Origin: Paraburkholderia hayleyella | Lineage (GTDB): Bacteria; Pseudomonadota; Gammaproteobacteria; Burkholderiales; Burkholderiaceae | NCBI RefSeq assembly: GCF_009455685.1 | Contig: NZ_QPES01000001.1 | Span: forward strand, 744,001 to 808,000 | Length of the DNA stretch: 64,000 nt | Reading direction: 5' to 3' | In this document: positions 34,604 to 43,103 of the stretch, piece by piece | Layout: the number at the start of each line of letters is the position of its first letter | Position numbering within the stretch: position 1 is the first letter of the stretch | Notes under the pieces: model-generated | Database searches by the model: none | Seen by the model: the letters and a program-made list of their open reading frames with translations, nothing else | What the model was told of the DNA's origin: nothing | Made by a program: the position numbers and the translations under genes

Positions 34604-35431
34604 ATGCAAACAGAGCCGTTACATATCATGCCGTGGCGAATTGAGGATATCGATCTGAACCGCATCGATCGCCAGCGTGCTGCCGCTAATGAAAATCTTC
34701 TTCTGTTGCTGTGTGCAGCGTCATTTATTGAAAGTGGATCGGATCTTTACACCAGTAACCTGAGCGTTTTCTTCGATGGCGATCCCGAAATTTCGACTTG
34801 GCTGAACACCGAATGGGAACCGGAGGAACTTCAGCATGGCCGCGCGCTGAAAGCCTATATCGGCCATGTATGGCCGGAGTTCGACTGGGATGACGCGTTC
34901 GAACAGTTTTTCGCTGAATATTCGAAAACCTGCTCTTTCGAAGATTTTGAAAAAACCCGGGCGCTTGAGCTTGCTGCGCGCTGCGTCGTCGAAACCGGGA
35001 CCGCAACACTGTACCGGGCCATCCGCGAGTCGTCCGATGAGCCCGTGTTGCGTGAGATTACCGATAACATTCGCACGGACGAGGTGCGTCATTACAAGCA
35101 CTTTCTCAAGTACTTCCGCCAGTACAACAAGATCGAAGGCAATAGTCGGCTTGCGGTGCTCGGTGCGCTGCTGCGCCGGGTGAGGGAGATTCGCAATGAG
35201 GATTCCGAAATTGCGTTGCGTCACGTGCTGGCGGCGCGCTACCCTGGGCATGCGCACGATCCGGCTTATCAACGCGGGCGGGCGGCGCAGGTGAATGCTG
35301 TGGTGCGCCGGTACATGTCCGCTGATATGTGCGTGAAGATGCTGCTCAAACCGCTTGATCTGCCTGCAAAAATTCAGCCGGGTATCCGTTACCCGCTGAC
35401 GAAGTTCACCCAGCATGTCCTGTTCCGCTGA
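34604..35431 (+). CDS. Ferritin-like diiron-fold protein
   Basis: The 275-residue, mostly helical protein has two pairs of metal-ligand-like motifs: EPEELQHGRAL (EXXH, about residue 75) and DEVRHYKHFL (EXXH, about 165), plus Glu residues in SFIESGSDLYT and VVETGTATLYRAI. This is the layout of ferritin-like oxygenase or acyl-ACP-desaturase-type four-helix bundles, so it probably binds two irons and activates oxygen or stores metal. The ATG at 34604 follows GGGAG 10 nt upstream; the longer start at 34565 is less likely. It stands alone between small genes. Substrate unknown. Confidence 0.72.
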   Translation: MQTEPLHIMPWRIEDIDLNRIDRQRAAANENLLLLLCAASFIESGSDLYTSNLSVFFDGDPEISTWLNTEWEPEELQHGRALKAYIGHVWPEFDWDDAFEQFFAEYSKTCSFEDFEKTRALELAARCVVETGTATLYRAIRESSDEPVLREITDNIRTDEVRHYKHFLKYFRQYNKIEGNSRLAVLGALLRRVREIRNEDSEIALRHVLAARYPGHAHDPAYQRGRAAQVNAVVRRYMSADMCVKMLLKPLDLPAKIQPGIRYPLTKFTQHVLFR

Positions 35432-35480
35432 TTTCTCTAACGCTGTTCGTTCCGCTCCCAGCCAATGGCGCATTGGCTTG

Positions 35481-35532
35481 GCCGTTAACGTTGTCATTAC
35501 CGTTGCCGTTGCCGTTGCCATTGCCGTTGCTG
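35481..35532. repeat. Hexanucleotide microsatellite (about seven CCGTTG-like units)
   Basis: Units of CCGTTG, with some CATTGC variants, run from 35481 to 35532 in the 114-bp gap between the ferritin-like gene and the next gene. Length change here would alter the spacing to the downstream promoter or start region without shifting any frame. Confidence 0.8.
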
Positions 35533-35545
35533 CTGGACGTGTCTG

Positions 35546-36121
35546 ATGAGGCATTCCACGATGCGGCCAGACCTTGAGCTGCAACGCTTCGAGAGTTGGC
35601 CACCGGGTTTGTGCGCGCTGTTTGATGGCACATCGTTGGTGGCTAAAGCAGGTTTTACCGCCTCGCTGGTGCAGAGCGCTTCATCCGGTGAACTACGCAC
35701 GGCGCTACTCGGCATTGGCGAGCTATACGCGCCCGATAGCCGTACATTGTGCGTGGCGCTATGGCCGCAGTCGCGCTCGGCGGAGACGTTGCGCTGCAAT
35801 GGCCGGGCGGCACTGACCTATGTTTTCGAGGGCGCGTTTTATCAGGTTCAACTCCGGTTTGCTGTGCTGCCTGATGTGCCTGTCGACCTTGCCACGGCCA
35901 CTGCTTCCATCGTTACCCCTGACCTTGTCACAGCGAAGCCACAGCAAATAGCCACGTTCACCGGCGTGATCGAGACTGGTGAAGCCCAGCGTGTGCGCTA
36001 TGCGCATCTGACGGGCGGAATGGGCTTTGAACTGGACACCGGTGAGCGGGATCGGGTGCTCGCTCGCTGGGCATGGCAAATCGGGCAACTGAAACGGCGG
36101 TTTGCCGCAGTACAGCGGTAA
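35546..36121 (+). CDS. Pyridoxamine 5'-phosphate oxidase-related (flavin split-barrel) protein
   Basis: The 191-residue protein is beta-rich and ends in an alpha-helix. It has CALFDGTSLVAKAGFTASLVQ near the N-terminus, where such proteins bind FMN, ARAALTYVFEGAFYQVQLRF-like central strands, and VLARWAWQIGQLKRRFAAV at the end. This resembles the pyridoxamine phosphate oxidase-like fold, but no unmistakable motif was seen. Met6 (35561) has GAGG upstream and may be the true start. Low certainty. Confidence 0.45.
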   Translation: MRHSTMRPDLELQRFESWPPGLCALFDGTSLVAKAGFTASLVQSASSGELRTALLGIGELYAPDSRTLCVALWPQSRSAETLRCNGRAALTYVFEGAFYQVQLRFAVLPDVPVDLATATASIVTPDLVTAKPQQIATFTGVIETGEAQRVRYAHLTGGMGFELDTGERDRVLARWAWQIGQLKRRFAAVQR

Positions 36122-36173
36122 GGGTGGATGCCGTTGCACGCGCGGTAGGCGCAGCAGCTTTTTCCGGATCGAG

Positions 36174-36217
36174 ACAAAAAAAGAACCCGGTGGCTATAGC
36201 GCGCCATTTCCGGGTTC
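36174..36217 (-). terminator. Rho-independent terminator for rhlE
   Basis: The hairpin GAACCCGG…CCGGGTTC at 36183-36217 carries an inner TGGC/GCCA pairing. On the minus strand it is followed by a T-run (the A-run at 36174-36182 on the given strand). It lies about 65 nt after the rhlE stop and would end that transcript. Confidence 0.8.
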
Positions 36218-36258
36218 AGTGCTGAAGCCTTGAAGTATCTGACGTATTGACAGCGTTA

Positions 36259-36287
36259 ACGTTAAGTACGTTAAACGTACTTAACGT
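36259..36287. repeat. Perfect 14-bp palindrome over the rhlE stop codon
   Basis: The arms ACGTTAAGTACGTT and AACGTACTTAACGT are separated by one base. The right arm includes the rhlE stop codon. With a stem this tight it is more likely a protein-binding site or replication/recombination relic than a terminator; a separate terminator lies farther downstream. Confidence 0.7.
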
Positions 36288-37810
36288 CCGCGATTGCCAC
36301 CGCCGCGTCCGGGTGTCCGGCCACCGCCACCCAGCAATGCCCCCGGGCCTTTAGTGGGCGTTGCGCGCGGCGCACCGCTGCCTGTGCCACGATCATGCGT
36401 CGCCGGGCCGGGTTTGCCGTGATGGCGTGTCGTTTCGTGCCGCGGGTTGTCCCTGCGGACCTGTGCGGGCGCATTAACTGGCTTGGACGTTTGGGGGGCC
36501 GCCGCCGGACTGGTTTGAGCCGCCTGCGGTTTTTGGCCGCCCGAGCGTTGCCCTGAACGCTGTCCCGAACGTGGCGCCGCCGCGCCCCCCGAGCCTTGGC
36601 GCGGCCGCCCACTGCCACCACCGCCGCCTTGGCTGCGTCGCAAAATCGGTTCGGGCTTGGCATCTGGATCGGGTTCGAAACCCGCGATGACCTCTTGTGG
36701 CACCGGGCGCTTGATAAGCCGCTCGATATCCTTGAGTAATTGCAACTCATCGACACACACCAGCGAGACGGCTTCGCCCGTCGCGCCTGCACGGCCGGTG
36801 CGCCCGATCCGGTGCACATAGTCTTCCGGCACATTAGGCAGGTCATAGTTGACGACGTGCGGCAACTGGTCGATGTCGATACCGCGTGCAGCGATGTCCG
36901 TTGCTACCAGCACCTGCAGCGTGCCGTCCTTGAACTCGGCGAGCGCGCGGGTGCGTGCCGACTGGCTCTTGTTGCCGTGAATCGCCAGGGCGCTGATGCC
37001 ATCTTTCTCCAGTTGTTCGGCCAGACGGTTCGCGCCGTGCTTGGTTCGTGTGAACACGAGCACCTGAAACCATTTGTGCTGCCGGATCAGATGCGTCAGG
37101 AGCTCGCGTTTGCGATCGCGGTCAACGGGATGGATTTTTTGCGCGATGGTTTCGGCGGTGGTATTGCGGCGCGCGACTTCGATCAGTGCGGGCGAATCGA
37201 GCAGGTTATCCGCCAGCGTTTTGATTTCGTCGGAGAACGTCGCGGAAAACAGCAGGTTCTGGCGTTTGGGCGGCAGTTTGGCTAGTACGCGTTTGATGTC
37301 GTGAATGAAACCCATGTCGAGCATGCGGTCGGCTTCGTCGAGCACCAGAATTTCGAGTTGCGACAGATCAATCGTTTTTTGCTGCATGTGATCGAGCAGT
37401 CGTCCGGGTGTTGCCACGACGATATCGACGCCCCGGCGCAGCGCGTCGATTTGCGGGTTGATACCGACACCACCGAACATCACGGTGGATTTGAGTTTCA
37501 GATACTTGCCGTACAGGCGCACACTTTCTTCGACCTGTGCGGCAAGCTCGCGCGTCGGTGTGAGAATCAGTGCCCGCACGGGACGCTTGCCCGTGGCATG
37601 GGCAGGAGCGGGCAGAGTGGTTAGACGTTGCAGGATCGGCAGCGTGAAGCCCGCGGTTTTGCCGGTGCCGGTTTGCGCACCTGCCAGCAGGTCGCCGCCG
37701 TTGAGCACAGCCGGAATAGCCTGCATCTGGATGGGCGTGGGAACGGTATAGCCGAGTTCGTGGACAGCGCGGACAAGGGGTTCGGACAAGCCGAGAGAAT
37801 CAAAAGACAT
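36281..37810 (-). CDS. rhlE: DEAD-box RNA helicase, RhlE type
   Basis: The 509-residue helicase starts MSFDSLGLSEPLVRAV (ATG at 37810). The Q-motif FDSLGL…PTPIQ, Walker A AGAQTGTGKT, PTRELA, DEAD as VLDEADRMLDMGF, SAT motif, ATDIAARGIDI and HRIGRTGRAG are all present. The last ~130 residues are Gly/Arg/Pro-rich and disordered, as in RhlE and RhlB-like proteins acting in RNA decay and ribosome assembly. The frame is open to 38035, adding an odd KLAPKLAPELASELAL repeat, which is better read as non-coding leader. The ribosome-binding site is weak. Confidence 0.93.
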   Translation of the reverse strand: MSFDSLGLSEPLVRAVHELGYTVPTPIQMQAIPAVLNGGDLLAGAQTGTGKTAGFTLPILQRLTTLPAPAHATGKRPVRALILTPTRELAAQVEESVRLYGKYLKLKSTVMFGGVGINPQIDALRRGVDIVVATPGRLLDHMQQKTIDLSQLEILVLDEADRMLDMGFIHDIKRVLAKLPPKRQNLLFSATFSDEIKTLADNLLDSPALIEVARRNTTAETIAQKIHPVDRDRKRELLTHLIRQHKWFQVLVFTRTKHGANRLAEQLEKDGISALAIHGNKSQSARTRALAEFKDGTLQVLVATDIAARGIDIDQLPHVVNYDLPNVPEDYVHRIGRTGRAGATGEAVSLVCVDELQLLKDIERLIKRPVPQEVIAGFEPDPDAKPEPILRRSQGGGGGSGRPRQGSGGAAAPRSGQRSGQRSGGQKPQAAQTSPAAAPQTSKPVNAPAQVRRDNPRHETTRHHGKPGPATHDRGTGSGAPRATPTKGPGALLGGGGRTPGRGGGNRGR

Positions 37811-37884
37811 AAACACTCTTTGCAATGCAGGTAGGGTGACCGGTACAGCGCATTGTTGCGAGGCATGCTTTGGGGCTCGCTTCA

Positions 37885-37948
37885 AGGCCAACTCCGAGGC
37901 TAACTCTGGGGCTAACTTTGGGGCTAACTTTGGGGCTAACTTCAAGGG
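37885..37948. repeat. 12-bp tandem repeat in the rhlE leader
   Basis: About five copies of a unit close to GGGGCTAACTTT run through 37885-37948. They lie 75-140 nt upstream of the rhlE start. Being a multiple of 3 they keep an upstream extension open as LAPK-like repeats. Copy number may vary and could affect rhlE leader structure. Confidence 0.75.
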
Positions 37949-38103
37949 GCTCACGCCCTGTGACCGGTCATGGAAAAATCGGCGGCACGCGTCTGGCATG
38001 CCGGATGCTAATGCTTCAACGCAACATGCAGACACGCTCGTTGGCGGTAAGTTGCATGGTTATTGCGGCGTCCATCGCAGCCTGGTGCCGCGCAATGCGG
38101 CGT

Positions 38104-38724
38104 TTAGGCAACATAGCGCACCACGCTGATGAACTGGCAAACGCTGCCTGCCAGGACAAACAGGTGCCAGATGCCATGCCCGTGGCGGATGCGTTCATCG
38201 TTGATGAAAAACCAGATGCCCACGGTATAGCTCAGCCCGCCTGCGACGAGCCATGCCGTGGCAGCCGCAGGTAGCGTCTCGACGATAGGAACCACGGCGA
38301 CCAGCGCTAGCCATCCCATCAGCACATACAACATCATCGAGACGCGCCGGGTGCGCCGCCCTAACGTTAGTTCCTGAGCGATGCCGAACACAGCCAGCCC
38401 CCAGCTCACGCCAAACAGCGACCAGCCCCACGGCCCGCGCAAGGTAACCAGGGTGAATGGGGTATAGCTGCCAGCGATCAGCAGATAGATCGCCGAATGA
38501 TCGCATTTCTGCAAAACAGCCTTGAAGCGGGGGTGACGCGTGCCGTGGTAAAGCGTTGAGACAGCATACAGCACGACCAGCATGCTGCCGTAAATCGCAA
38601 AGCTCACGATCTTGTACGGGTCGCCTTGCTGGGCCGCCAGCGTGACGAGTGCAACGAGGCCGGCTAACGCAAGCAGCGCACCGGCCAGGTGCGTCAGGCA
38701 GTTGAACCGTTCACCGGCTGGCAA
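38104..38724 (-). CDS. Haemolysin III (PAQR-like) membrane protein
   Basis: The 206-residue protein has seven hydrophobic segments and the family histidines: NCLTHLAGALLALAG at the N-terminus, STLYHGTRHPRFK, CDHSAIYLLIAGSYTPF and GIWHLFVLAGS at the end. It belongs to the Hly-III/YqfA group of the PAQR superfamily, inner-membrane proteins of uncertain role in membrane lipid or metal homeostasis. The start is TTG at 38724, behind a good GAGGAAA site. It is near, but not in an obvious operon with, rhlE. Confidence 0.85.
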   Translation of the reverse strand: MPAGERFNCLTHLAGALLALAGLVALVTLAAQQGDPYKIVSFAIYGSMLVVLYAVSTLYHGTRHPRFKAVLQKCDHSAIYLLIAGSYTPFTLVTLRGPWGWSLFGVSWGLAVFGIAQELTLGRRTRRVSMMLYVLMGWLALVAVVPIVETLPAAATAWLVAGGLSYTVGIWFFINDERIRHGHGIWHLFVLAGSVCQFISVVRYVA

Positions 38725-38860
38725 GGTTTTTCCTCGGGTACGGCGTCATCGATCGAGCAGGTTAAACGGGTTTTGAGGCAGGTTTTGAAGCAGGTCTTGA
38801 AAGACGAAGGGCGCGGCTGCGGTTTCCCGCGAGCCGCGCCCTTAAGTCATCCTGCGCTGG

Positions 38861-40159
38861 TTAATCGAGTGGAGCCGAACGCAGGTCGTTCACCTGCTGC
38901 GGCGATATCGCCGTGCCATGGTTGCCCCATGTCATGCGGATGTAGGACACCACGGCAGCGACTTCCTGGTTAGACAGCGATTGCGCGAATGGCGGCATGC
39001 CATAGGGTTTCGGGTTGCCTGCCGTGCTCGGCGGATAACCGCCATTGAGCACCATGCGAATCGGATTGACGGCCGATGGCATCTGGATGGACTGGTTGTT
39101 GGCCAGCGGCGGGTAATGCGGTGGCTGCCCTAAACCATTGGCTTCGTGACACTTCGCGCATTGGTCGGCGTAGATCTTCTTGCCTTGCTTGAGCAGCTCG
39201 TTGCCAAACTGTGGCGAGGTTTCGAGTTGCAGATGCTCCGGCGCGTCGCTTTTCTGCGGGATGGTCTTCAGATACACGGCCATCGCGCGAATATCTGCGT
39301 CGTTCATGTATTGCAGGCTGTTGTGCACGACGTCAGCCATCGGACCAAACACCGCGCCACGTTGCGATACACCGGTTTTCAGCAGGCTGGCGATGTCCTT
39401 GATATCCCAGTCGCCGAGGCCGGATTCGGCGTTCGACGTGAGTGAAGGCGCATACCAGTTTTGCAGCGGAATCAGGCCGCCCGCGAACGCCGATGAATTG
39501 ATCGGGCCACCCAGCGCGTTGATCGAGGTGTGGCACATGCCGCAATGGGCGAGGCCTTCAACCAGATAGGCGCCGCGGTTCCATTCGACGGACTGGGCTG
39601 GATCAGCCTTGTACTCGCCTTCACGGAAAAACAGCGTGCGCCAGCCGATCAGCAGGTTGCGGTTGTTGAACGGGAACTTCAGCTCGTGCGGATGGCTTGG
39701 CACGTTGACCGGTGGCACCGAGCGGATATAGGCGTAGATCGCATCGGAATCCGCGCGCGTGACTTTGGTGTAGCTCGTGAACGGGAAGCCCGGATACAGC
39801 AGGCTGCCGTCTTTCGAGCGGCCCGTGTGCATCGCGCGATAGAAATCGTCCGAGGTCCATTTGCCAATGCCGTATTGATCGTCAGGCGTGATGTTCGGCG
39901 TAAACATCGTGCCGAACGGCGTGGCCATCGGCAGGCCGCCAGCGAACTCCTTGCCGCCGCGCACGGTGTGGCAGGCGATACAGTCGCCAGCCCGGGCGAG
40001 ATACTCGCCCTGCTTGACGAGGGCAGCCTGGTCGGCAGGCGTGGCAGCGACGGCGGTGCCGTTATGCAGGTTATCGCCGCCCGTCCACCGGATGGGAACG
40101 AACGCAGCGGCAACAACGATGACGACAGCCGAAAGGGCGAACAGGGTCTTGCGTTTCAT
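38861..40159 (-). CDS. Triheme membrane cytochrome c (dehydrogenase subunit type)
   Basis: The 432-residue protein has an N-terminal helix (about residues 5-22) as anchor or signal and three heme-attachment motifs: CIACH, CGMCH and CAKCH, near residues 60, 205 and 325. This is the layout of cytochrome subunits of gluconate/alcohol/sorbitol dehydrogenases, which carry electrons to ubiquinone. No GMC-type catalytic subunit is next to it, so the partner is elsewhere or the pair works in another electron path. The ATG at 40159 follows GGGAG. A c4-like cytochrome gene lies 20 nt upstream; one operon. Confidence 0.88.
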   Translation of the reverse strand: MKRKTLFALSAVVIVVAAAFVPIRWTGGDNLHNGTAVAATPADQAALVKQGEYLARAGDCIACHTVRGGKEFAGGLPMATPFGTMFTPNITPDDQYGIGKWTSDDFYRAMHTGRSKDGSLLYPGFPFTSYTKVTRADSDAIYAYIRSVPPVNVPSHPHELKFPFNNRNLLIGWRTLFFREGEYKADPAQSVEWNRGAYLVEGLAHCGMCHTSINALGGPINSSAFAGGLIPLQNWYAPSLTSNAESGLGDWDIKDIASLLKTGVSQRGAVFGPMADVVHNSLQYMNDADIRAMAVYLKTIPQKSDAPEHLQLETSPQFGNELLKQGKKIYADQCAKCHEANGLGQPPHYPPLANNQSIQMPSAVNPIRMVLNGGYPPSTAGNPKPYGMPPFAQSLSNQEVAAVVSYIRMTWGNHGTAISPQQVNDLRSAPLD

Positions 40160-40179
40160 AGGTGAGTTCTCCCGAAGCC

Positions 40180-40899
40180 TTATTGCGGTTCGCTGCCGCA
40201 GGCAAGCGGAAGCTTCAGCGAGCGCGCCGGTGCCGGCACGGGGTTGGACGGAGCGGGCTGTTGCGCCAGCCATGATGCGGCGGCGTTGACGTCCTCGTCG
40301 CTCAGGCGTGTGGCGATGGTGTGCATGCAGTCTGGTTGCACCGCGTGCCGGGTACCCGAGCGCCAGGCGCCAAGCTGCGCACTGATGTAGTCAGCATGCA
40401 GGCCGACGAGGCCCGGAATAGCGGGTTGCATGCCCGTCAGCGCCTGGCCGTGGCAGGCGACGCAGGCGGGAACCTGCCTGCTGGCGTCGCCTTGCAGCAC
40501 GATCTGCTTGCCCCGTGCGAGTGTCTCAGGTGACACGGTCGGCGCGGCTGGCGCCGGATACGGCGGGCGCTGCTGCGAGAAATAAGTGGCGATCTGATGA
40601 AGGTAATCGTCGGAGAGATACGTGACGAGGTAGTTCATCGGCGGGTACTTGCGGCGGCCTTCGCGGAAATTCTTGAGCTGGTTGTACAGATAATCAGCTG
40701 GCTTGCCTGCGAGGCGCGGGAAGTAGTCGTTATCGGTGCCTTGTCCGTGCGAGCCGTGACATGACGTACAACCCTGCACACGTGCTTCCATGGTGTCAGG
40801 GGCTTTAGGCTGGGTTTGCGCTTTCGCAGCGCTATAGACGCCAGCACTGCCAATCAACAGAAGGGCAAGCAGCGGGCGGAAAATGCGTCTTGAAGACAC
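40180..40899 (-). CDS. Diheme cytochrome c (c4-like)
   Basis: The 239-residue protein has a cleavable signal peptide (about 1-28, FRPLLALLLIGSAGVYSAAKA) and two heme motifs, CTSCH (about residue 40) and CVACH (about 150), spaced as in periplasmic cytochrome c4. Met ligands lie in PPMNYLVT-like and TGMQPAIPGL segments. It should shuttle electrons in the periplasm, probably to a terminal oxidase. The start is GTG at 40899, with GGAG 9 nt upstream. Co-transcribed with the triheme cytochrome. Confidence 0.88.
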   Translation of the reverse strand: MSSRRIFRPLLALLLIGSAGVYSAAKAQTQPKAPDTMEARVQGCTSCHGSHGQGTDNDYFPRLAGKPADYLYNQLKNFREGRRKYPPMNYLVTYLSDDYLHQIATYFSQQRPPYPAPAAPTVSPETLARGKQIVLQGDASRQVPACVACHGQALTGMQPAIPGLVGLHADYISAQLGAWRSGTRHAVQPDCMHTIATRLSDEDVNAAASWLAQQPAPSNPVPAPARSLKLPLACGSEPQ

Positions 40900-41294
40900 G
40901 CTTCACTCCATCAAGATCGGGGGACCTGACCGAACTTCGAACGGTTCGGTGCTTAAATTCGGTACGGTTTAACTTCTTAAAAGGCCGCGCAGTTGAGGCT
41001 GAGCTGAGGCTAGTTGAGGCTGCGACGACCGGGCATTCTATCATCGATGGCCCGCGGAGAGTATTTGCCCTGGCTGACGGCATTTGGCCTGCTCTGGTAA
41101 TACACAGAAACACACAGAAACACAGAACACGCTTGGCCTTCACGGGGCAGCCGCGTTGCACGTACACTCGCGGCATGCCCTGCATGAGTACCTGCTGTCG
41201 TTGTGCTCATCGTTGGGTTCATTCATGTTCGTGTGTACCCGTTCCTCTATCTTTTTCCTCTTCCTTCTTCTCTTTCACTGACTTTCCTACTCCA
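40900..41294. other. Divergent intergenic region between the cytochrome operon and copC
   Basis: No gene seen. It contains short repeats: GAGGCTGAGCTGAGGCTAG near 40990-41015 and ACACAGAAACACACAGAAAC near 41102-41125. Both promoters of the flanking operons should lie here. Confidence 0.35.
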
Positions 41295-41672
41295 ATGAAT
41301 CCATTCAATTTTTCCGGACCAGCGTTGCGTGCGCTGGCTGTGGGGGCTGTCCTGTGTGTCGCGGCTTCGGCGGCGTTCGCGCATGCCAGGCCGCTCGTGC
41401 GCGATCCAGCGCCCGACGCCGAAGTCACCACGCCCAGCCAGGTGGTGATCCAGTTTAGCGAGCCGCTCGAAGCCGCATTCAGCAAGATCGTGCTGAACGA
41501 TGCCGCGGGCAAGCCGGCTGCCTCCAGCCCCTCCAGCATCGATGCGAACAACAGCAAAATCCTCCATCTGAAGCTCCCACCATTAGCGCCTGGGCGTTAT
41601 ACGGTGCACTGGAATGCCGTTGCGGTTGATGGCCACCGTACCCAGGGCGATTACGCCTTCACCGTCAAATGA
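41295..41672 (+). CDS. copC: CopC-type copper-binding periplasmic protein
   Basis: The 125-residue protein has a signal peptide ending …SAAFAHARPL, so the mature N-terminus begins His-Ala-Arg, the usual copper-binding N-terminal histidine. The Ig-like fold shows PDAEVTTPSQVVIQFSEPL and ends WNAVAVDGHRTQGDYAFTV, with the second conserved His. CopC binds copper in the periplasm and hands it to CopD. The start overlaps nothing upstream. It overlaps copD by 4 nt (ATGA). Confidence 0.92.
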   Translation: MNPFNFSGPALRALAVGAVLCVAASAAFAHARPLVRDPAPDAEVTTPSQVVIQFSEPLEAAFSKIVLNDAAGKPAASSPSSIDANNSKILHLKLPPLAPGRYTVHWNAVAVDGHRTQGDYAFTVK

Positions 41673-42598
41673 GGCTAGACGGCTTGTGGTTGGGGCAGGT
41701 GGCGATGGCGGCCCTGATGAATGTCGCGTTTGCCTTCGTGGTGGGCTCCGCATTGCTGGGCGCGTGGCTTGCCAGCGATGCGCGGGCTGCAGTCGCACCA
41801 GGCCGGGCGGCCTGGCTGCGTGCGCAGCGCTCGATGCTGACTGCCGCGATCGTGCTGCTGCTCGCTGATCTGGGCTGGTTGCTGTATCAATCGGCCGCGA
41901 TGGGCGGCGTCCGGTTGCCCGCCGCGTTCGCGCTGCTGCCCGTCGTGCTGCTGCAAACGTATGTCGGCTATGCATGGAGTGTCGCGTTCGGCGGCGCGCT
42001 GCTGTTGCTGCTGAGCGTGTTGCTGGGGCCAGGGGGGGGCGCGCGCCATGCGCTGTTCGGCGTCGGCGCGCTGGCGGTCGCTGCGGGCAAGGCTGCACTG
42101 GGGCATGCCGCCGATGATGGCCTCGTGTCCGTGACGCTCGCGGTGCATGCGTTGCATGTCCTCTCGACCAGTGTTTGGGGCGGGCTCGTGCTGGCCGCTG
42201 GGTTTGCGGTGCTGCCCGCGCTGGGGGAATCGGTTGCGCGCGGTGTGTTGATTCGCACGTCGCTCAAGCTCTCGCATGCCTCGCTGGTGGCGCTGGCATT
42301 CGTGCTGGTGAGTGGCGCGTTTAACCTTGAGCGCGGCACGGGGGGCTCGCTCGAAGCGATCCAGTCCACGCTATGGGGCCATGTGCTGTTGCTCAAGCTC
42401 GCGCTGGTCGCACTGGCGCTCGGGCTGGGCGGCCTGAACCGCTATCTCGTGCTGCCCCGGTTGCGCCGCACGGCTTCGACGATGGATGCGCGCACGTTCG
42501 TCAACGTGTTGCATCTCGAAGCGCTCATGATGCTCGCGGTTTTCATCACGGCGGCCGTGCTGGCGCATAGCGTGCCGGCCTTGGCCGCAGCGGGTTGA
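41669..42598 (+). CDS. copD: CopD-type copper transport membrane protein
   Basis: The 309-residue inner-membrane protein has about eight hydrophobic helices and conserved histidines in GKAALGHAADDG, LAVHALHVLSTSVWGG and NVLHLEALMMLAV. CopD works with CopC in copper uptake or homeostasis. The 4-nt overlap with copC indicates translational coupling. No copAB resistance genes or copRS sensor genes are next to the pair. Confidence 0.9.
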   Translation: MRLDGLWLGQVAMAALMNVAFAFVVGSALLGAWLASDARAAVAPGRAAWLRAQRSMLTAAIVLLLADLGWLLYQSAAMGGVRLPAAFALLPVVLLQTYVGYAWSVAFGGALLLLLSVLLGPGGGARHALFGVGALAVAAGKAALGHAADDGLVSVTLAVHALHVLSTSVWGGLVLAAGFAVLPALGESVARGVLIRTSLKLSHASLVALAFVLVSGAFNLERGTGGSLEAIQSTLWGHVLLLKLALVALALGLGGLNRYLVLPRLRRTASTMDARTFVNVLHLEALMMLAVFITAAVLAHSVPALAAAG

Positions 42599-42649
42599 GC
42601 CTGCTTAAGCCTGGTTGAGCCTGGTCCTCGAAGGCTTTCGCGTTCAGAC

Positions 42650-42680
42650 AAAAAAGTGCCGCGCAGGGACTGCGCGGCAC
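42650..42680 (-). terminator. Hairpin with T-run on the minus strand between copD and the 100-residue gene
   Basis: The perfect 11-bp stem GTGCCGCGCAG/CTGCGCGGCAC with a 3-nt loop at 42656-42680 is flanked by the A-run at 42649-42655, giving a T-run on the minus strand. It is thus best placed to stop the minus-strand gene at 42801-43103, and may also block copD read-through. Confidence 0.75.
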
Positions 42681-42800
42681 TAACTGACGGGTTCTCCGGC
42701 GGGGGACCGGCTCCCGTGCGACTAGTCTGAATCAGCGGGGTCATGGCGTTTTATTTTTTACTTCATCGCGCGCCCCTCAACGCCCTGTACGCCATTGATG

Positions 42801-43103
42801 TTATTCATAGCCGAGCCTGTGGCCTAAAATCGGCGCGCAAAATAGCGCAATCGCGCATCCCACGGCACGGCCTTCGAATTCCGCTGCCGCCGCGCGAGCC
42901 CGGTACAGGTTCAGCAGCAAATCAAGCAGCGGCGGCAAGCAGTACAGCAGCGCCGTGGCGATCACGCATTTCTCCACGGTCGAGATGCGCCAGCCTTTCT
43001 CAAACGCCAGCGCCGCGCCTAGCACCCGCAAGACGCCAAAGATCACGAGCGCGCCCACTGCAGCTTGCTCGCGGATCAGATAGTCCGGCAAATATTCAAT
43101 CAT
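42801..43103 (-). CDS. Small membrane protein of unknown function
   Basis: The 100-residue protein reads MIEYLPDYLIREQAAVGALV and has three hydrophobic segments (about 15-34, 47-67 and 82-95). The ATG at 43103 follows GGGGAA. No family is recognised; it resembles small two- to three-helix DUF proteins of Burkholderia. The longer frame to 43298 is arginine-rich and rejected. Confidence 0.6.
   Translation of the reverse strand: MIEYLPDYLIREQAAVGALVIFGVLRVLGAALAFEKGWRISTVEKCVIATALLYCLPPLLDLLLNLYRARAAAAEFEGRAVGCAIALFCAPILGHRLGYE

Noticed and set aside
37811..38035. N-terminal extension of RhlE with LAPK repeats
   Set aside because: The DEAD-box family starts at MSFDSLGL; the extension is the translated 12-bp repeat and has no good ribosome-binding site.
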